Under the pieces are notes generated by a model. The model saw only the letters and a program-made list of their open reading frames with translations. It had not been told where the DNA came from and searched no databases. A program made the translations under genes and the position numbers. Of a stretch of 64,000 bases of DNA, positions 9,758-19,140 are shown piece after piece; position 1 is the stretch's first letter, and the number at the start of each line of letters is the position of its first letter. The stretch is from Calidifontibacillus oryziterrae. GTDB taxonomy: Bacteria > Bacillota > Bacilli > Bacillales > Bacillaceae_J. The DNA is taken from positions 428,365 through 492,364 of the forward strand of contig NZ_ANOK01000003.1 in the NCBI RefSeq assembly GCF_000331575.1, read 5' to 3'.

Positions 9758-11764
9758 ATGTCAGTATCAATAGAACAGTTATCGATAAGTGCGATTCGGA
9801 CATTATCAATCGATGCCATTGAAAAAGCCAATTCAGGACATCCAGGTATGCCAATGGGAGCGGCGCCGATGGCTTACAAACTTTGGACAAAGTTTATGAA
9901 GCATAATCCAAATAATCCAAAATGGTTTGATCGTGATCGTTTTGTACTATCAGCAGGTCATGGTTCAATGCTTTTATATAGCTTACTTCATTTGTGTGGA
10001 TATGATGTTTCCATTGATGACTTGAAAAACTTCCGCCAATGGGGCAGTAAAACACCTGGTCACCCTGAATTTGGTCATACACCTGGTGTTGAAGCAACAA
10101 CTGGACCGCTCGGACAAGGCGTGGCAACTGCGGTGGGGATGGCTATGGCTGAGCGTCATTTAGCGGCAAAATACAATAAAGAAAATTATGAAATTATTAA
10201 TCACTTTACATACAGTATTTGTGGTGATGGAGATCTCATGGAAGGGGTTTCTGGAGAATCTGCGTCATTAGCAGGTCATTTAAAGCTAGGACGATTAGTA
10301 ATATTATATGATTCAAATGATATATCCCTTGATGGAGATTTAGATCGGTCGTTTTCTGAAAATGTAATGCAACGCTATGAATCATATGGGTGGCAAGTGT
10401 TACGAGTTGGGGATGGTAATAATTTAGATGAAATTGAAAAGGCTTTAGAGGAAGCAAGAACAGATCTAAATCGTCCAACTTTGATAGAAGTAAAAACAAC
10501 CATTGGATATGGGTCTCCAAATAAAGCTGGAAAGTCAGCTTCGCATGGTTCTCCACTTGGGCAAGATGAAGCAAAGCTTACAAAGGAATCTTATAAGTGG
10601 ACGTTTTCTGAAGATTTTTATGTACCGGAAGAGGTATATCAACATTTTAATCAAATCGTTAATGAGCAAGGGAAACAAGCTGAAAAAGCATGGAATAAAT
10701 TATTTGCTGAATATAAAGAGCAACACCCAGAGTTAGCGCAGGAGCTAGAATTAGCTATCGATGGGAAATTACCAAAGGGATGGGAGCAAGCTCTTCCTAA
10801 GTATGAAGCTGGCAAAGATAAGCCTGCTAGCCGTGATTCATCGGGTCAGGCAATTAATGCAATTGCAAAGGCAGTTCCGCAATTATTTGGAGGTTCAGCA
10901 GACTTAGCGAGCTCAAACAAAACGGCAATGAAGGACCAAGGGGATTTCGCTGCTACTAATTACAGCGGTCGCAACATTTGGTTTGGTGTCCGTGAATTTG
11001 CAATGGGGGCAGCTTTAAACGGAATGGCCCTTCATGGCGGAGTCAAAGTCTTCGGCAGTACATTCTTTGTATTTTCTGATTATTTACGTCCGGCCATTCG
11101 CTTAGCTGCACTTATGAAATTGCCGGTAACTTATGTATTTACACATGATAGTATTGCTGTTGGTGAGGATGGACCAACACATGAGCCGATTGAACATTTA
11201 GCTGCTTTTAGGGCAATGCCTAATTTATCTACGATTCGTCCAGCAGACGGAAACGAAACAGCAGCTGCATGGCGGGTCGCTCTTGAAAGTGAGACGAGGC
11301 CAACCATTCTAGTCCTTTCACGTCAAGGTTTACCGACAATTGAGGGAACAGTAGAAAATGCTTTTGAAGGTGTAAAAAAAGGTGCGTATGTTATTAGCAA
11401 AGCAGATAAGGAACTACCGGATGCATTACTGTTAGCAAGCGGCTCAGAAGTGAATTTGGCGATTGAAGCACAAAAGGCACTTGCACAAGAGGGTATTTCA
11501 GTTTCAGTAGTGAGCATGCCTGCATGGGACCGTTTTGACGAGCAACCAGATGATTATAAGCAATCAGTGCTACCAAAAAATGTAAAAAAACGTTTAGCAA
11601 TAGAGATGGGATCTTCCTTTGGATGGGATCGCTATACAGGTGATGAAGGTGATATTCTAGCGATTGATCAATTTGGCGCATCTGCTCCGGGTGGAAGGTT
11701 AATTGAAGAATATGGCTTTACTGTTTCTAACGTAGTTGCTAAAGTAAAGGCTTTACTAAAATAG
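9758..11764 (+). CDS. tkt: Transketolase
   Basis: Transketolase moves two-carbon ketol units in the pentose phosphate pathway using thiamine diphosphate. The 668-residue protein has the substrate/TPP-binding SGHPG motif, the TPP motif GDGDLMEG...NDISLDGD, the central pyrimidine-binding domain with the catalytic glutamate in [10 protein letters not shown], and [14 protein letters not shown]. An ATG at 9749 overlaps the ribosome-binding site GGAAGG, so the ATG at 9758 (MSVSIEQLS) is used. It is followed by a terminator and then sirA. Confidence 0.96.
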   Translation: MSVSIEQLSISAIRTLSIDAIEKANSGHPGMPMGAAPMAYKLWTKFMKHNPNNPKWFDRDRFVLSAGHGSMLLYSLLHLCGYDVSIDDLKNFRQWGSKTPGHPEFGHTPGVEATTGPLGQGVATAVGMAMAERHLAAKYNKENYEIINHFTYSICGDGDLMEGVSGESASLAGHLKLGRLVILYDSNDISLDGDLDRSFSENVMQRYESYGWQVLRVGDGNNLDEIEKALEEARTDLNRPTLIEVKTTIGYGSPNKAGKSASHGSPLGQDEAKLTKESYKWTFSEDFYVPEEVYQHFNQIVNEQGKQAEKAWNKLFAEYKEQHPELAQELELAIDGKLPKGWEQALPKYEAGKDKPASRDSSGQAINAIAKAVPQLFGGSADLASSNKTAMKDQGDFAATNYSGRNIWFGVREFAMGAALNGMALHGGVKVFGSTFFVFSDYLRPAIRLAALMKLPVTYVFTHDSIAVGEDGPTHEPIEHLAAFRAMPNLSTIRPADGNETAAAWRVALESETRPTILVLSRQGLPTIEGTVENAFEGVKKGAYVISKADKELPDALLLASGSEVNLAIEAQKALAQEGISVSVVSMPAWDRFDEQPDDYKQSVLPKNVKKRLAIEMGSSFGWDRYTGDEGDILAIDQFGASAPGGRLIEEYGFTVSNVVAKVKALLK

Positions 11765-11775
11765 TGATTGGATAG

Positions 11776-11804
11776 GAAGCTGACCAATATAGGTCGGCTT
11801 CTTT
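11776..11804 (+). terminator. Intrinsic terminator after tkt
   Basis: GAAGCTGACC pairs with GGTCGGCTTC (one T-G pair) around a short A/T loop, followed by TTT. Confidence 0.82.
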
Positions 11805-11805
11805 A

Positions 11806-11813
11806 TTCGACAA
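11806..11813 (-). promoter_or_regulatory. Putative Spo0A box upstream of sirA
   Basis: TTCGACAA is the complement of the Spo0A box TTGTCGAA. It lies about 112 bp before sirA, a gene activated by Spo0A~P in B. subtilis. The match is exact but only 8 bp long. Confidence 0.5.
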
Positions 11814-11925
11814 AACTAGTGTATTCTTTCACCACTAGATGACAATCATTTCCTGAAATTTCAGCTATACTTTTATTATTAAAGCTCCACCGCATTTTCT
11901 AGTAAAAGTTAGTAGGGGGAATTTT

Positions 11926-12369
11926 ATGAGGAATTATCAAATCTATCTGCTGAGAGAAGATGTTGCTTACGATTATTTTGGAAAAGAAAGACTAATATAT
12001 AACCTTTTTGTAGAAAAACTTCATGCAAAATCTCGTGAACAATTAAATTTAATAGAGAAACAAATTAATTATATAACAAAGCCGTTATCAGTTATTGAAA
12101 TTAATCGATTTATTGAAAAAAATTTTAAAGAAATTTCCTATGAACATAATCTTCAGTTTTTATATAAAGTCGAAACAAATAAAGTGTATTCGACAGCAAG
12201 ACTTGGATTAAAGAATCGCTACATACTATTAGAAGCTGATGGGACTTTTGATGCTGAAACTACTTTTTTTGAGGTGCTGCGGAAATATAATTCATGCTTT
12301 TTAGCGATGGATTTCGAAAATAACCATTTTGGCTGGTTAAATCCAATTAAGCAAAAACGATACGTTTAA
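11926..12369 (+). CDS. sirA: Sporulation inhibitor of replication SirA
   Basis: SirA binds domain I of DnaA and blocks new rounds of replication at the onset of sporulation. The 147-residue product has the family features: MRNYQIYLLREDVAYDYFGKE at the N-terminus, YITKPLS, and the C-terminal NHFGWLNPIKQ. It sits at the yneE position between tkt and yneF. The ribosome-binding site gtaggggga precedes its ATG. A putative Spo0A box lies upstream. Confidence 0.9.
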   Translation: MRNYQIYLLREDVAYDYFGKERLIYNLFVEKLHAKSREQLNLIEKQINYITKPLSVIEINRFIEKNFKEISYEHNLQFLYKVETNKVYSTARLGLKNRYILLEADGTFDAETTFFEVLRKYNSCFLAMDFENNHFGWLNPIKQKRYV

Positions 12370-12457
12370 TTATTCATTTGTTGTAAAAAATATTGTATAA
12401 TATGATCCGTTCTAGTACACTTTATAGTAGGACAACTATTAGGAGGAAAGAGTTTTT

Positions 12458-12670
12458 ATGTGGCTTAATATTACGATTGGTTTAGTTGCTTTACTCGCAG
12501 GGATTGCGATCGGCTTTTTTATTGCTAGAAAATATATGGAAAATTATTTAAAAAAGAACCCACCTATTAATGAGCAAATGTTAAAGGTTATGATGACACA
12601 AATGGGTCAAAAACCTTCTCAAAAGAAGATAAATCAAATGATGTCACAAATGAACAAGCTTCAAAAATAA
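12458..12670 (+). CDS. yneF: UPF0154 membrane protein YneF
   Basis: This is a small protein of unknown function with one N-terminal transmembrane helix (about residues 3-24, rich in G/A/I/L) and a charged C-terminal half containing the family motif [20 protein letters not shown]. At 70 residues it has the usual UPF0154 length. It sits between sirA and an inserted mnmH, whereas B. subtilis has ccdA next. Confidence 0.93.
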   Translation: MWLNITIGLVALLAGIAIGFFIARKYMENYLKKNPPINEQMLKVMMTQMGQKPSQKKINQMMSQMNKLQK

Positions 12671-12678
12671 ATTTTAAC

Positions 12679-12733
12679 GGGGACGGTCTATTGCTTCAAT
12701 TATTGACGTTGGGAGCAAAAGAACCGTCCTTTT
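12679..12733 (+). terminator. Long imperfect hairpin after yneF
   Basis: GGGGACGGTCT...TTGCT pairs with AGCAA...AGAACCGTCC, giving an extended stem with an A-A mismatch and an internal loop, followed by TTTT. It may be a terminator or a small palindromic repeat; it separates yneF from mnmH. Confidence 0.55.
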
Positions 12734-12808
12734 GCCTCCTTGATAGTGAATTTCTTGAAGAATATAATAGGTATATGATGAAATACATTTTACAAAGGAT
12801 GTCATGTT

Positions 12809-13879
12809 ATGCTTGTTTCAATACCAACGATTTCTATTACAGAAGCTTTAAAAGAAAATTCCTTTTTTATAGATGTTCGTTCACCTGCAGAATATGAAGA
12901 GTTTCATATTGACGGTGCGATTAATATTCCGTTGTTTTCAAATGATGAGCGAGCCCAGATCGGCACAATCTATAAACAAGTGGGCCAGGAAGAGGCGAAG
13001 GAATTAGGTGTGAAATTTCTAGCTTCAAAGCTTTCTGAATTATATGCCGCTTATAAGGACTGTGTAAAACAACAACATCATAAAAAAATTATTGTCTATT
13101 GCTGGCGTGGCGGTATGAGAAGCGGGAGTATCGTTACATTTATGGCAATGATGAATCTACCCCTAATTCAGCTTGAAGGAGGAATTCGCAGCTTTCGTAA
13201 GCTGATACAATCGGAATTAGAATCATTTGCGGCCATTAAACGGGATTATATTGTTCTTGAAGGGAATACTGGAACTCATAAAACAGACATTTTACAAGCT
13301 TTACAAAAGGAAGGGTATCCAGTTTTAGATTTGGAAGGTTTAGCTGGCCACCGTGGTTCAACATTTGGCGGTATTGGTTTAAAACCAAAATCACAAAAAG
13401 AATTTGAGCGTGATTTATGGAAGCGATTATGGGAATTGAAGAATTCACGATATTTTATTGTTGAAGCAGAAAGTAAGAGAATCGGCAGAATTGTACTTCC
13501 GCAATTTATAGTTGAAGGTAAAGAAGCTGGAGCAAGGATTCATCTTCATGCCCCGATTGAAAGTAGGATAAAGGCTATTTGTGAAACGTACCAATTCCAA
13601 AACTATCATGAGGAATTTGAGCGGGCATTGGAAATAATAAAAAAACGGATGAAACCTGATGTATACTTGTTAATTAAAGAAAGTCTAGCTACTAAAGACT
13701 ATGAAACATTTGTTAGGTTACTGCTAGAAGAATATTATGATCCCCGCTACACATATGCTTCAAATCAATATGACACTCCAAGCTATGAACTAGTAATTGA
13801 ACATACCGTAGATGGTATCAGTAAGGTTAGAGAACAAATTAATAATATTGTTGAAAATAATAGGCTGCTAACAACTTAA
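12809..13879 (+). CDS. mnmH: tRNA 2-selenouridine synthase MnmH (SelU)
   Basis: MnmH replaces sulfur with selenium in the wobble 2-thiouridine of Lys, Glu and Gln tRNAs, via a geranylated intermediate, using selenophosphate from SelD. The 356-residue protein has an N-terminal rhodanese domain (FIDVRSPAEYEEFHI, catalytic Cys in VYCWRGGMRSGS) and a C-terminal P-loop domain whose Walker A is GNTGTHKT. It is not part of the B. subtilis yneF-ccdA interval, so it is an insertion here. It does not adjoin selD (37.1-38.1 kb) but depends on it. Confidence 0.93.
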   Translation: MLVSIPTISITEALKENSFFIDVRSPAEYEEFHIDGAINIPLFSNDERAQIGTIYKQVGQEEAKELGVKFLASKLSELYAAYKDCVKQQHHKKIIVYCWRGGMRSGSIVTFMAMMNLPLIQLEGGIRSFRKLIQSELESFAAIKRDYIVLEGNTGTHKTDILQALQKEGYPVLDLEGLAGHRGSTFGGIGLKPKSQKEFERDLWKRLWELKNSRYFIVEAESKRIGRIVLPQFIVEGKEAGARIHLHAPIESRIKAICETYQFQNYHEEFERALEIIKKRMKPDVYLLIKESLATKDYETFVRLLLEEYYDPRYTYASNQYDTPSYELVIEHTVDGISKVREQINNIVENNRLLTT

Positions 13880-14063
13880 TGTTAGAAGTCTTTTTTGTTC
13901 TTTTTATAGGGGTATTGGTATATAATGAAATTAGCTTGTATTTTAAAAAGTTAGCTTGCATTTAAAAGACACAAAACTGTTAAATTTAATTATTATTATT
14001 TTTTTGTATCATTTGATAGAATTAAGTGAAATATGTATTTTCTAACGTCTAGGAGTTGTTATT

Positions 14064-14771
14064 ATGGCTGATGTAAATATATTCCTTGCATTTGGAGCTG
14101 GATTTCTTTCATTTATTTCGCCTTGTTGTTTACCACTATATCCAGCGTTTTTATCTTATATTACGGGTGTTTCGGTTGCAGATTTGAAGGAAGAAAATGC
14201 AATGATGCAGCGCAGAGCAATGTTGCACACCTTATTTTTTTTGCTAGGCTTTTCAAGTATTTTCATAATGTTAGGAATGTCAACATCGTTTATTGGAAAG
14301 TTCTTTTTACAGTATAACGACTTAATTAGACAAATCGGTGCAATCTTTATTGTCTTCTTTGGATTTGTGATTGTGGGTCTCTTAAAGCCTGAATTTTTAA
14401 TGAAGGATCATAAAATAAACTTTAAAAATAGGCCGTCTGGATTTATTGGTTCAATTGTAATCGGCATGGGATTTGCAGCTGGTTGGACACCATGTACGGG
14501 TCCGATCTTGGCAGCAGTGATTGCTCTTAGTGTTTCAAATCCTGGATCAGGTCTTTTGTATATGGTAGCGTACACACTTGGTTTTGCAATTCCATTTTTT
14601 ATCCTTTCGTTTTTCCTTGGCAAAATGCAGTGGATTAAAAAGCATAGCGTGAAAATTATAAAAATTGGTGGTTATGTCATGATTGTCATGGGTATTTTTC
14701 TATTCTTCGATTGGATGACAAAAATTACAACATATTTTATTCGCATTTTTGGTGGCTTTACTGGCTTTTAA
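14064..14771 (+). CDS. ccdA: Cytochrome c biogenesis protein CcdA
   Basis: CcdA is a six-helix membrane thiol-disulfide transporter that passes reductant across the membrane for cytochrome c maturation and spore-cortex synthesis. The 235-residue protein has the two redox cysteines in [17 protein letters not shown] and GWTPCTGP and hydrophobic helices throughout. A ribosome-binding site (aggagt) precedes the ATG. yneI and yneJ follow, as in B. subtilis. Confidence 0.95.
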   Translation: MADVNIFLAFGAGFLSFISPCCLPLYPAFLSYITGVSVADLKEENAMMQRRAMLHTLFFLLGFSSIFIMLGMSTSFIGKFFLQYNDLIRQIGAIFIVFFGFVIVGLLKPEFLMKDHKINFKNRPSGFIGSIVIGMGFAAGWTPCTGPILAAVIALSVSNPGSGLLYMVAYTLGFAIPFFILSFFLGKMQWIKKHSVKIIKIGGYVMIVMGIFLFFDWMTKITTYFIRIFGGFTGF

Positions 14772-14868
14772 ATATAGAATTATCCTATTGTTTATACTAT
14801 AATTATAAGTTGTTAGAATTAAGTTTTATGTTTGTTGCAATGCATTTTTGTAAGGGGGATTAAGTTAC

Positions 14869-15231
14869 ATGGCTAAAATACTAATCGTTGATGATGCAAA
14901 ATTTATGAGAATGACTCTTACAAATATTTTGCAAAAAGGCGGGCATGAGGTTGTAGGTGAGGCTGAAAATGGCCGTCGTGGAGTAGAGCTTTACAAGGAA
15001 TTACAGCCAGAGTTAGTAACAATGGATATTACAATGCCTGAAATGACCGGAATTGAATCCGTTAAGCAAATAAAAGCATATGATCCAAATGCGAAAATCA
15101 TTATGTGTTCTGCAATGGGTCAGCAAAAGCTTGTTGTTGAAGCGATTGAGTCCGGTGCGAAGGATTTTATTGTAAAACCATTTGAAGAAAGTCGTGTTCT
15201 TGAAGCGATATCACGCGTTTTAGAAAAATAA
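14869..15231 (+). CDS. yneI: CheY-like response regulator YneI (CcdB)
   Basis: This is a single-domain receiver of 120 residues. It shows the acidic pocket (VDDAK), the phosphoacceptor aspartate in LVTMDITMPEMTG, the conserved Ser/Thr (MCSAMG) and the lysine in DFIVKPFEES. No output domain is present. It lies between ccdA and yneJ, the ccdB position in B. subtilis; its role there is undefined. A terminator follows. Confidence 0.93.
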   Translation: MAKILIVDDAKFMRMTLTNILQKGGHEVVGEAENGRRGVELYKELQPELVTMDITMPEMTGIESVKQIKAYDPNAKIIMCSAMGQQKLVVEAIESGAKDFIVKPFEESRVLEAISRVLEK

Positions 15232-15250
15232 TGGTATAAGTCAAAAATAA

Positions 15251-15292
15251 AGCCACTTCATGGTCTAATTGGAAGATCTAAAGTGGTTTTCC
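15251..15292 (+). terminator. Intrinsic terminator after yneI
   Basis: AGCCACTT pairs with AAGTGGTT over a loop that itself contains a GGTCT/AAGATC helix. A T-rich run follows. Confidence 0.65.
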
Positions 15293-15398
15293 TTATATAG
15301 TCTCTTTTTGTCATTAAATACTGATAGTATATGTAAGTGCACTAGTTTTCGTTATTTTGTTAGGGGTGTGTCTTATTATATAGAAAGAGTGATACATC

Positions 15399-15890
15399 AT
15401 GATCGTAGTAGCTAGCTCAATTGGAGCCTTATTAATGGCTATCTTTGCAAATTATGTGCGGATGAAGGTTGCTAAAAAACCAGCAACTGTCAAAAAAATA
15501 ATATTACCACCTGTTTTTATGAGTACAGGAGCTTTTATGTTTGTTTTTCCAATGTTTCGCGTAACATGGATAGAAGCCGTTGAAGCGTTTGCTGTTGGAG
15601 CAATTTTTTCGATACTGCTTATTAAAACATCAAATTTTGAGATTCGTAATAATGAAATTTTTTTAAAACGATCAAAAGCCTTTATTATTATTTTATTTGG
15701 ACTGCTATTTGTTAGAATAATAATGAAGTCTGTTTTAGGCCAGTATATTTCTTTTGGAGAAACAAGTGGAATGTTTTTTATCCTTGCATTTGGTATGATA
15801 CTCCCATGGCGAATAGCTATGTATGTGTCCTATAAGCGTCTAAAAGAAAAATTAGATATACAGCTTCAAACTGATCCGAGTTCATTGTAA
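15399..15890 (+). CDS. yneJ: Membrane protein YneJ (CcdC family)
   Basis: This is an integral membrane protein of 163 residues with about four to five hydrophobic helices, matching the CcdC/DUF1453 family associated with ccdA in Bacillus. Recognisable blocks are the N-terminal helix ending near YVRMKVAKKP, KIILPPVFMSTGAFMFV, and MILPWRIAMYVSYKRL. A biochemical role is not established. A bidirectional terminator follows. Confidence 0.88.
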   Translation: MIVVASSIGALLMAIFANYVRMKVAKKPATVKKIILPPVFMSTGAFMFVFPMFRVTWIEAVEAFAVGAIFSILLIKTSNFEIRNNEIFLKRSKAFIIILFGLLFVRIIMKSVLGQYISFGETSGMFFILAFGMILPWRIAMYVSYKRLKEKLDIQLQTDPSSL

Positions 15891-15905
15891 ATAATAGAAG
15901 CAAAA

Positions 15906-15938
15906 ATGAGGTACCCATTATGACGGGGTACCTCATTT
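15906..15938. terminator. Bidirectional terminator between yneJ and yneK
   Basis: ATGAGGTACCC pairs perfectly with GGGTACCTCAT (11 bp), with T/A runs on both sides. It separates convergent yneJ and the tandem repeat/yneK. Confidence 0.85.
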
Positions 15939-15969
15939 ACAGTTGAATGCAAATTTACTTTCGATTATC

Positions 15970-16122
15970 GTCATGAAAAATGACTTACCAGCGATTTGCT
16001 GATAATAAATCGGTTTTATCGTCATGAAAAATGACTTTTTTACGATTTGCTGATAATAAATCGGTTTTATCGTCATCAAAAATGACTTTTTTACGATTTG
16101 CTGATAATAAATCACTGTAATC
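15970..16122. repeat. Three tandem 51-bp repeats, each with two small hairpins
   Basis: Units lie at 15970-16020, 16021-16071 and 16072-16122. Each contains the inverted repeat GTCAT-N5-ATGAC and the inverted repeat GATTT-N9-AAATC. Units 1 and 2 differ mainly at ttaccagc versus ttttttac; unit 3 differs in its last 9 bases. The period is a multiple of 3, so open frames run through it by chance (for example DLLSANRKK on the minus strand). There is no ribosome-binding site or homology to support a gene. Confidence 0.9.
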
Positions 16123-16177
16123 TTTCATACATATTGATTCGCTCGCCACTTGTCCTAGATAACGTGGTTTTGTCTTT

Positions 16178-16603
16178 TTAAAAAAGATGTTCATATGGTT
16201 GAATATCGATATTTTTCCGCTCAAGTGTTTTTCGTAAAAATTTATGATCTCGTTTCGGTGTTGCTTCAATATAACCTTTGATGATGAGGCTCTCTGTTAT
16301 TTTATTTGAATTTTCCGCTAAGGCAATTTCTCCGATTTTTGCTGCGATTTTTTGTCTCGCAACATCACGAAACAACTCAGGAACAGGTTTCACTAATTCT
16401 TCTAATAAGGCTTTTTCCTCATCTGCCCAAAGATGTCTTGTTTCATTTAAATAGTGCTCTTCCCAATCCATAATCGATTTTCCATCTTCCTTCGGAAGCC
16501 TTTTTAAAAACTTTCGAAACATGAAATATCCACCAATAAATAGCATAACAACCATAAAAATTGTCCATAACAAAATGAACAATTGTGTCCAATTACTAAA
16601 CAT
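16178..16603 (-). CDS. yneK: DUF2621 family membrane protein YneK
   Basis: This is a protein of unknown function with one N-terminal transmembrane helix (about residues 7-29) and a cytoplasmic helical domain (SIMDWEEHYLNETRHLW, ARQKIAAKIGEIAL). The 141-residue length and the position after yneJ fit YneK of B. subtilis. A ribosome-binding site (gaggtgg) precedes the ATG. Its 3' end is followed by the 51-bp tandem repeats. Confidence 0.85.
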   Translation of the reverse strand: MFSNWTQLFILLWTIFMVVMLFIGGYFMFRKFLKRLPKEDGKSIMDWEEHYLNETRHLWADEEKALLEELVKPVPELFRDVARQKIAAKIGEIALAENSNKITESLIIKGYIEATPKRDHKFLRKTLERKNIDIQPYEHLF

Positions 16604-16783
16604 TTTTCCACCTCAATTAATACTAGAAATGAGTCAATACTAATTCTATCAATAATTCAATTATAGTCCAATAAAAATGTTACGATGCATAAATTCAGCC
16701 GAAACTAGAGAACCTATAAAAATGTAATGAAACACTTGTAAAAAGTCGAAGTGCCTTACGATAGGAAAGGAGTGATCTATGTC

Positions 16784-16936
16784 ATGACTAATCACAAGAA
16801 ACGAACCAATCCAAAGAGTGGTAGCCAAAAAGGAAAACCATTTAGTGACGCGATGACTGCTGCAGATAATGTGATGTCCGCTGAAGAAATGGAAAAAGCA
16901 ATTCATCCAACACGAGGGAAAATGAGTGATGGCTAA
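16784..16936 (+). CDS. Small hydrophilic protein, unrecognised
   Basis: This 50-residue protein is rich in Lys, Ser and Met with no membrane segment (begins MTNHKKRTNPKSGSQKG, ends HPTRGKMSDG). A GGAG sits 10 nt before the ATG at 16784; an in-frame GTG at 16751 lacks a ribosome-binding site. Composition resembles small Bacillus spore or stress proteins, but I do not recognise a family. A terminator about 105 bp downstream supports transcription. Confidence 0.6.
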   Translation: MTNHKKRTNPKSGSQKGKPFSDAMTAADNVMSAEEMEKAIHPTRGKMSDG

Positions 16937-17040
16937 TGAGTTCAAACGAAGAAGAGTTCTTTAACGCAGTAAAGCTGTAGCTACATACTTACTCTATATA
17001 ACATCAACTGTTTAATGATACTATAGCTCTAGACTAACTT

Positions 17041-17067
17041 AAGCCCTATAATGATTATAGGGCTTGT
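17041..17067 (+). terminator. Intrinsic terminator upstream of tRNA-Sec
   Basis: AAGCCCTATA pairs perfectly with TATAGGGCTT around a 5-nt loop; only a weak T run follows. Confidence 0.7.
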
Positions 17068-17268
17068 CTCTATTTGTAAAACAATATTGTTGTAGTCAAC
17101 AAATCACACCAGAAACAGGAATAGTTGTTTATAATAAACCACTTGAAAGTTATAGTAAAATATATCATAATTAAGACCATGCGTAATATGTAATATCGAT
17201 TTTGTAACATGTTGATTTTTTCATGATTACATCAATATTGTTTACTATCGAATACAAATTTCTAACTT

Positions 17269-17365
17269 GGGGTCGGATGGGGTACTGGTGTCCTCCGCGG
17301 TCTTCAAAACCGTCTGTGACCTGCGTGCCAGGTCAGGTGAGTTCGATTCTCACACGGTCCCGCCA
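17269..17365 (+). tRNA. selC: Selenocysteine tRNA (anticodon UCA)
   Basis: This is a 97-nt tRNA with encoded CCA. The anticodon TCA is at 17304-17306 in loop CTTCAAA, on stem GCGGT/ACCGT. The variable arm is long (TGACCTG/CAGGTCA, 17317-17335). The T arm is GTGAG-TTCGATT-CTCAC. The extended acceptor GGGGTCGG pairs with the 3' strand ending CGGTCCC (7 pairs, two G-U, then a G-A mismatch), followed by discriminator G and CCA. The long variable arm, extended acceptor and UCA anticodon together define tRNA-Sec rather than a nonsense suppressor. It stands alone, 16 kb from selB. Confidence 0.95.
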
Positions 17366-17450
17366 AACTGATTTATGAGTAATTTGCTAAATAACGAGTA
17401 TTTTGCGGATAAAAAGTAAGTTTACATACAAAAAATTTTGATTTCATAAC

Positions 17451-17481
17451 AAAAGGTACACTTCATCATGTACCTTTTATT
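17451..17481. terminator. Terminator between tRNA-Sec and aarF
   Basis: AAAAGGTACA pairs with TGTACCTTTT (10 bp) around 8 nt, with T and A runs on either side. It probably ends both convergent transcripts. Confidence 0.8.
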
Positions 17482-17556
17482 ATGACTAGGAACGTGGTGT
17501 AGTTATTGATATTCTAAAGTCCTTAGACTTACCTTTTACAAAATTAGCCGTTAAAT

Positions 17557-18861
17557 TTAAGCCTGAACCGGCGTATTAAACACAGATGGACCAATCCGGT
17601 ATAGGATTTCAAACCAGTCAGTTCGGGGGGCTAATATTGACAAAACAGTAATTAATATTCCGATACATCGTATGAGAAACATATATTTTGCTTGGAGTTG
17701 GAGTGGGCTGTTTTTTATAAAATGTCGAAGTCCAGCAACGACATGTTTGAATTCAGGTTTTGATTGCTGTGAGCCGCTGTTATGTAATCGTTCAAGTACT
17801 TGCGAAAGCGTTGGCTGCAAGTCTTTTCGATTTGCATCGGCAGGAAGGAACCCCAATTCCTCAAATGTAGATAGAATACCATCCAAATTACCAAGCATGA
17901 TACTTTGAACAAGCCAACGTATCGTTTTAACTTCTTCTGCCGTCAGCTCATCAACCATGCCAAAATCCAAGAAGCAGAGACGATTATCGGGAAGAATTAA
18001 TAAATTCCCTGGATGAGGATCTAGATGAATATATCCAAAAACAAGAATCTGTCTAAAATAAGCATCAAGTAACGTTTCTGCAATCGATGCAGGATCAATT
18101 CCCCATTTTGAAAGTGTTTCATAATCTGTTACGCGAGCACCTTCTACATGCTCCATTACTAAAACGCGCTGAGTGCTAAAATTTTCGTAAACCTTAGGAA
18201 TCTTGATGCGCTGATTGCTAGCAAACATTTCTTCAAATCGCTTCATTTGCTTTATTTCTTGAAGGCAATCTAACTCCCTTGAAATCGTGTCTGTAAATTC
18301 CTGATGCATTTGTATAAAATTCATTTTACGGCTTAAGGAAGGTATTCGCTGAATAACCTTTGTAACAAGACCTATTGTTGCTAAATCAATCCGTGCCAGC
18401 TTTTCTATTCCAGGTCTAATAACTTTGACTGCAACCTCGGTACCATCAAAAAGAAATGCTTTATGTACTTGTGCAAGCGATGCAGCGGCAATAGCATCCT
18501 CTTCAAAATGCTTAAAAATAGGGGTGTTAAAATTTTTAAGTTCATTTTCAAGCAAGCGCTTTATAGCTGGAAGTGGAGCAGTAGGCAATTCATCCTGAAG
18601 ACCAGCTAGCTCCAATGTGAAAGCTTTCGGTAAAATGTCTTGGCGCATACTTAAAAATTGCCCAATTTTCACAATAACCCCTTTAAGGCGAAAGGCAGTT
18701 TTCCTCATCCGTATTCCAGCACTTGTATAGATTTGGTTCACGGCTGCTTCCCGTTCTTCACCTTGAAGTCGCCTATCAATTCTACAAATCTTCCAATAAT
18801 CTACTACAAGGGAGAGTGCTAATCGTATAATCAATAGTCGTCGCAGTATTTTATGTATCAT
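17557..18861 (-). CDS. ABC1/AarF/UbiB-family atypical kinase
   Basis: This family of protein-kinase-like proteins acts in membrane lipid or quinone metabolism. The 434-residue product has the KxGQ motif (VIVKIGQFLSMRQDILP), the Ala-rich nucleotide loop AAASLAQVHKA, the VAIK-like EVAVKVIRPG, the catalytic HLDPHPGN loop and the metal-binding FLDFGMV. A C-terminal hydrophobic segment is present but short. It begins with ATG after ggaggtt. Neighbours give no clue to its substrate; it is transcribed convergently to tRNA-Sec. Confidence 0.88.
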   Translation of the reverse strand: MIHKILRRLLIIRLALSLVVDYWKICRIDRRLQGEEREAAVNQIYTSAGIRMRKTAFRLKGVIVKIGQFLSMRQDILPKAFTLELAGLQDELPTAPLPAIKRLLENELKNFNTPIFKHFEEDAIAAASLAQVHKAFLFDGTEVAVKVIRPGIEKLARIDLATIGLVTKVIQRIPSLSRKMNFIQMHQEFTDTISRELDCLQEIKQMKRFEEMFASNQRIKIPKVYENFSTQRVLVMEHVEGARVTDYETLSKWGIDPASIAETLLDAYFRQILVFGYIHLDPHPGNLLILPDNRLCFLDFGMVDELTAEEVKTIRWLVQSIMLGNLDGILSTFEELGFLPADANRKDLQPTLSQVLERLHNSGSQQSKPEFKHVVAGLRHFIKNSPLQLQAKYMFLIRCIGILITVLSILAPRTDWFEILYRIGPSVFNTPVQA

Positions 18862-19140
18862 TTCGGTTAACCTCCTAATCCCTTTTCCGTATTTAAAACG
18901 TAAATGAAAATCCAGATATTTTTTTGGGATAATTTTACAAAATCAAAATTCAAGCATGTTTATACTGTTATTAATCATATCTTAATTCAATAATCATTGG
19001 CAATCAAAAGTACCTTTCTACTCGGATTATATTTCGCTATAGTATAATTGTGAAGAAGTCATTTGATAGGAACATCGATAGATTGTCAAATTACCGTATA
19101 CTTGTAAATTAATAAATGGACGTGTCCCACAAACTAGAAC

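Noticed and set aside
12691-12897. Small gene between yneF and mnmH
   Set aside because: The frame covers a hairpin and the mnmH start and has no recognisable features.
15985-16269. Protein-coding gene through the 51-bp repeats (DLLSANRKK frame)
   Set aside because: It overlaps yneK on the same strand, lacks a ribosome-binding site, and stays open only because the repeat is a multiple of three; other frames are open too.
17304-17306. Opal suppressor reading of the UCA-anticodon tRNA
   Set aside because: The long variable arm, extended acceptor stem and nearby selA/selB/selD show it is tRNA-Sec.
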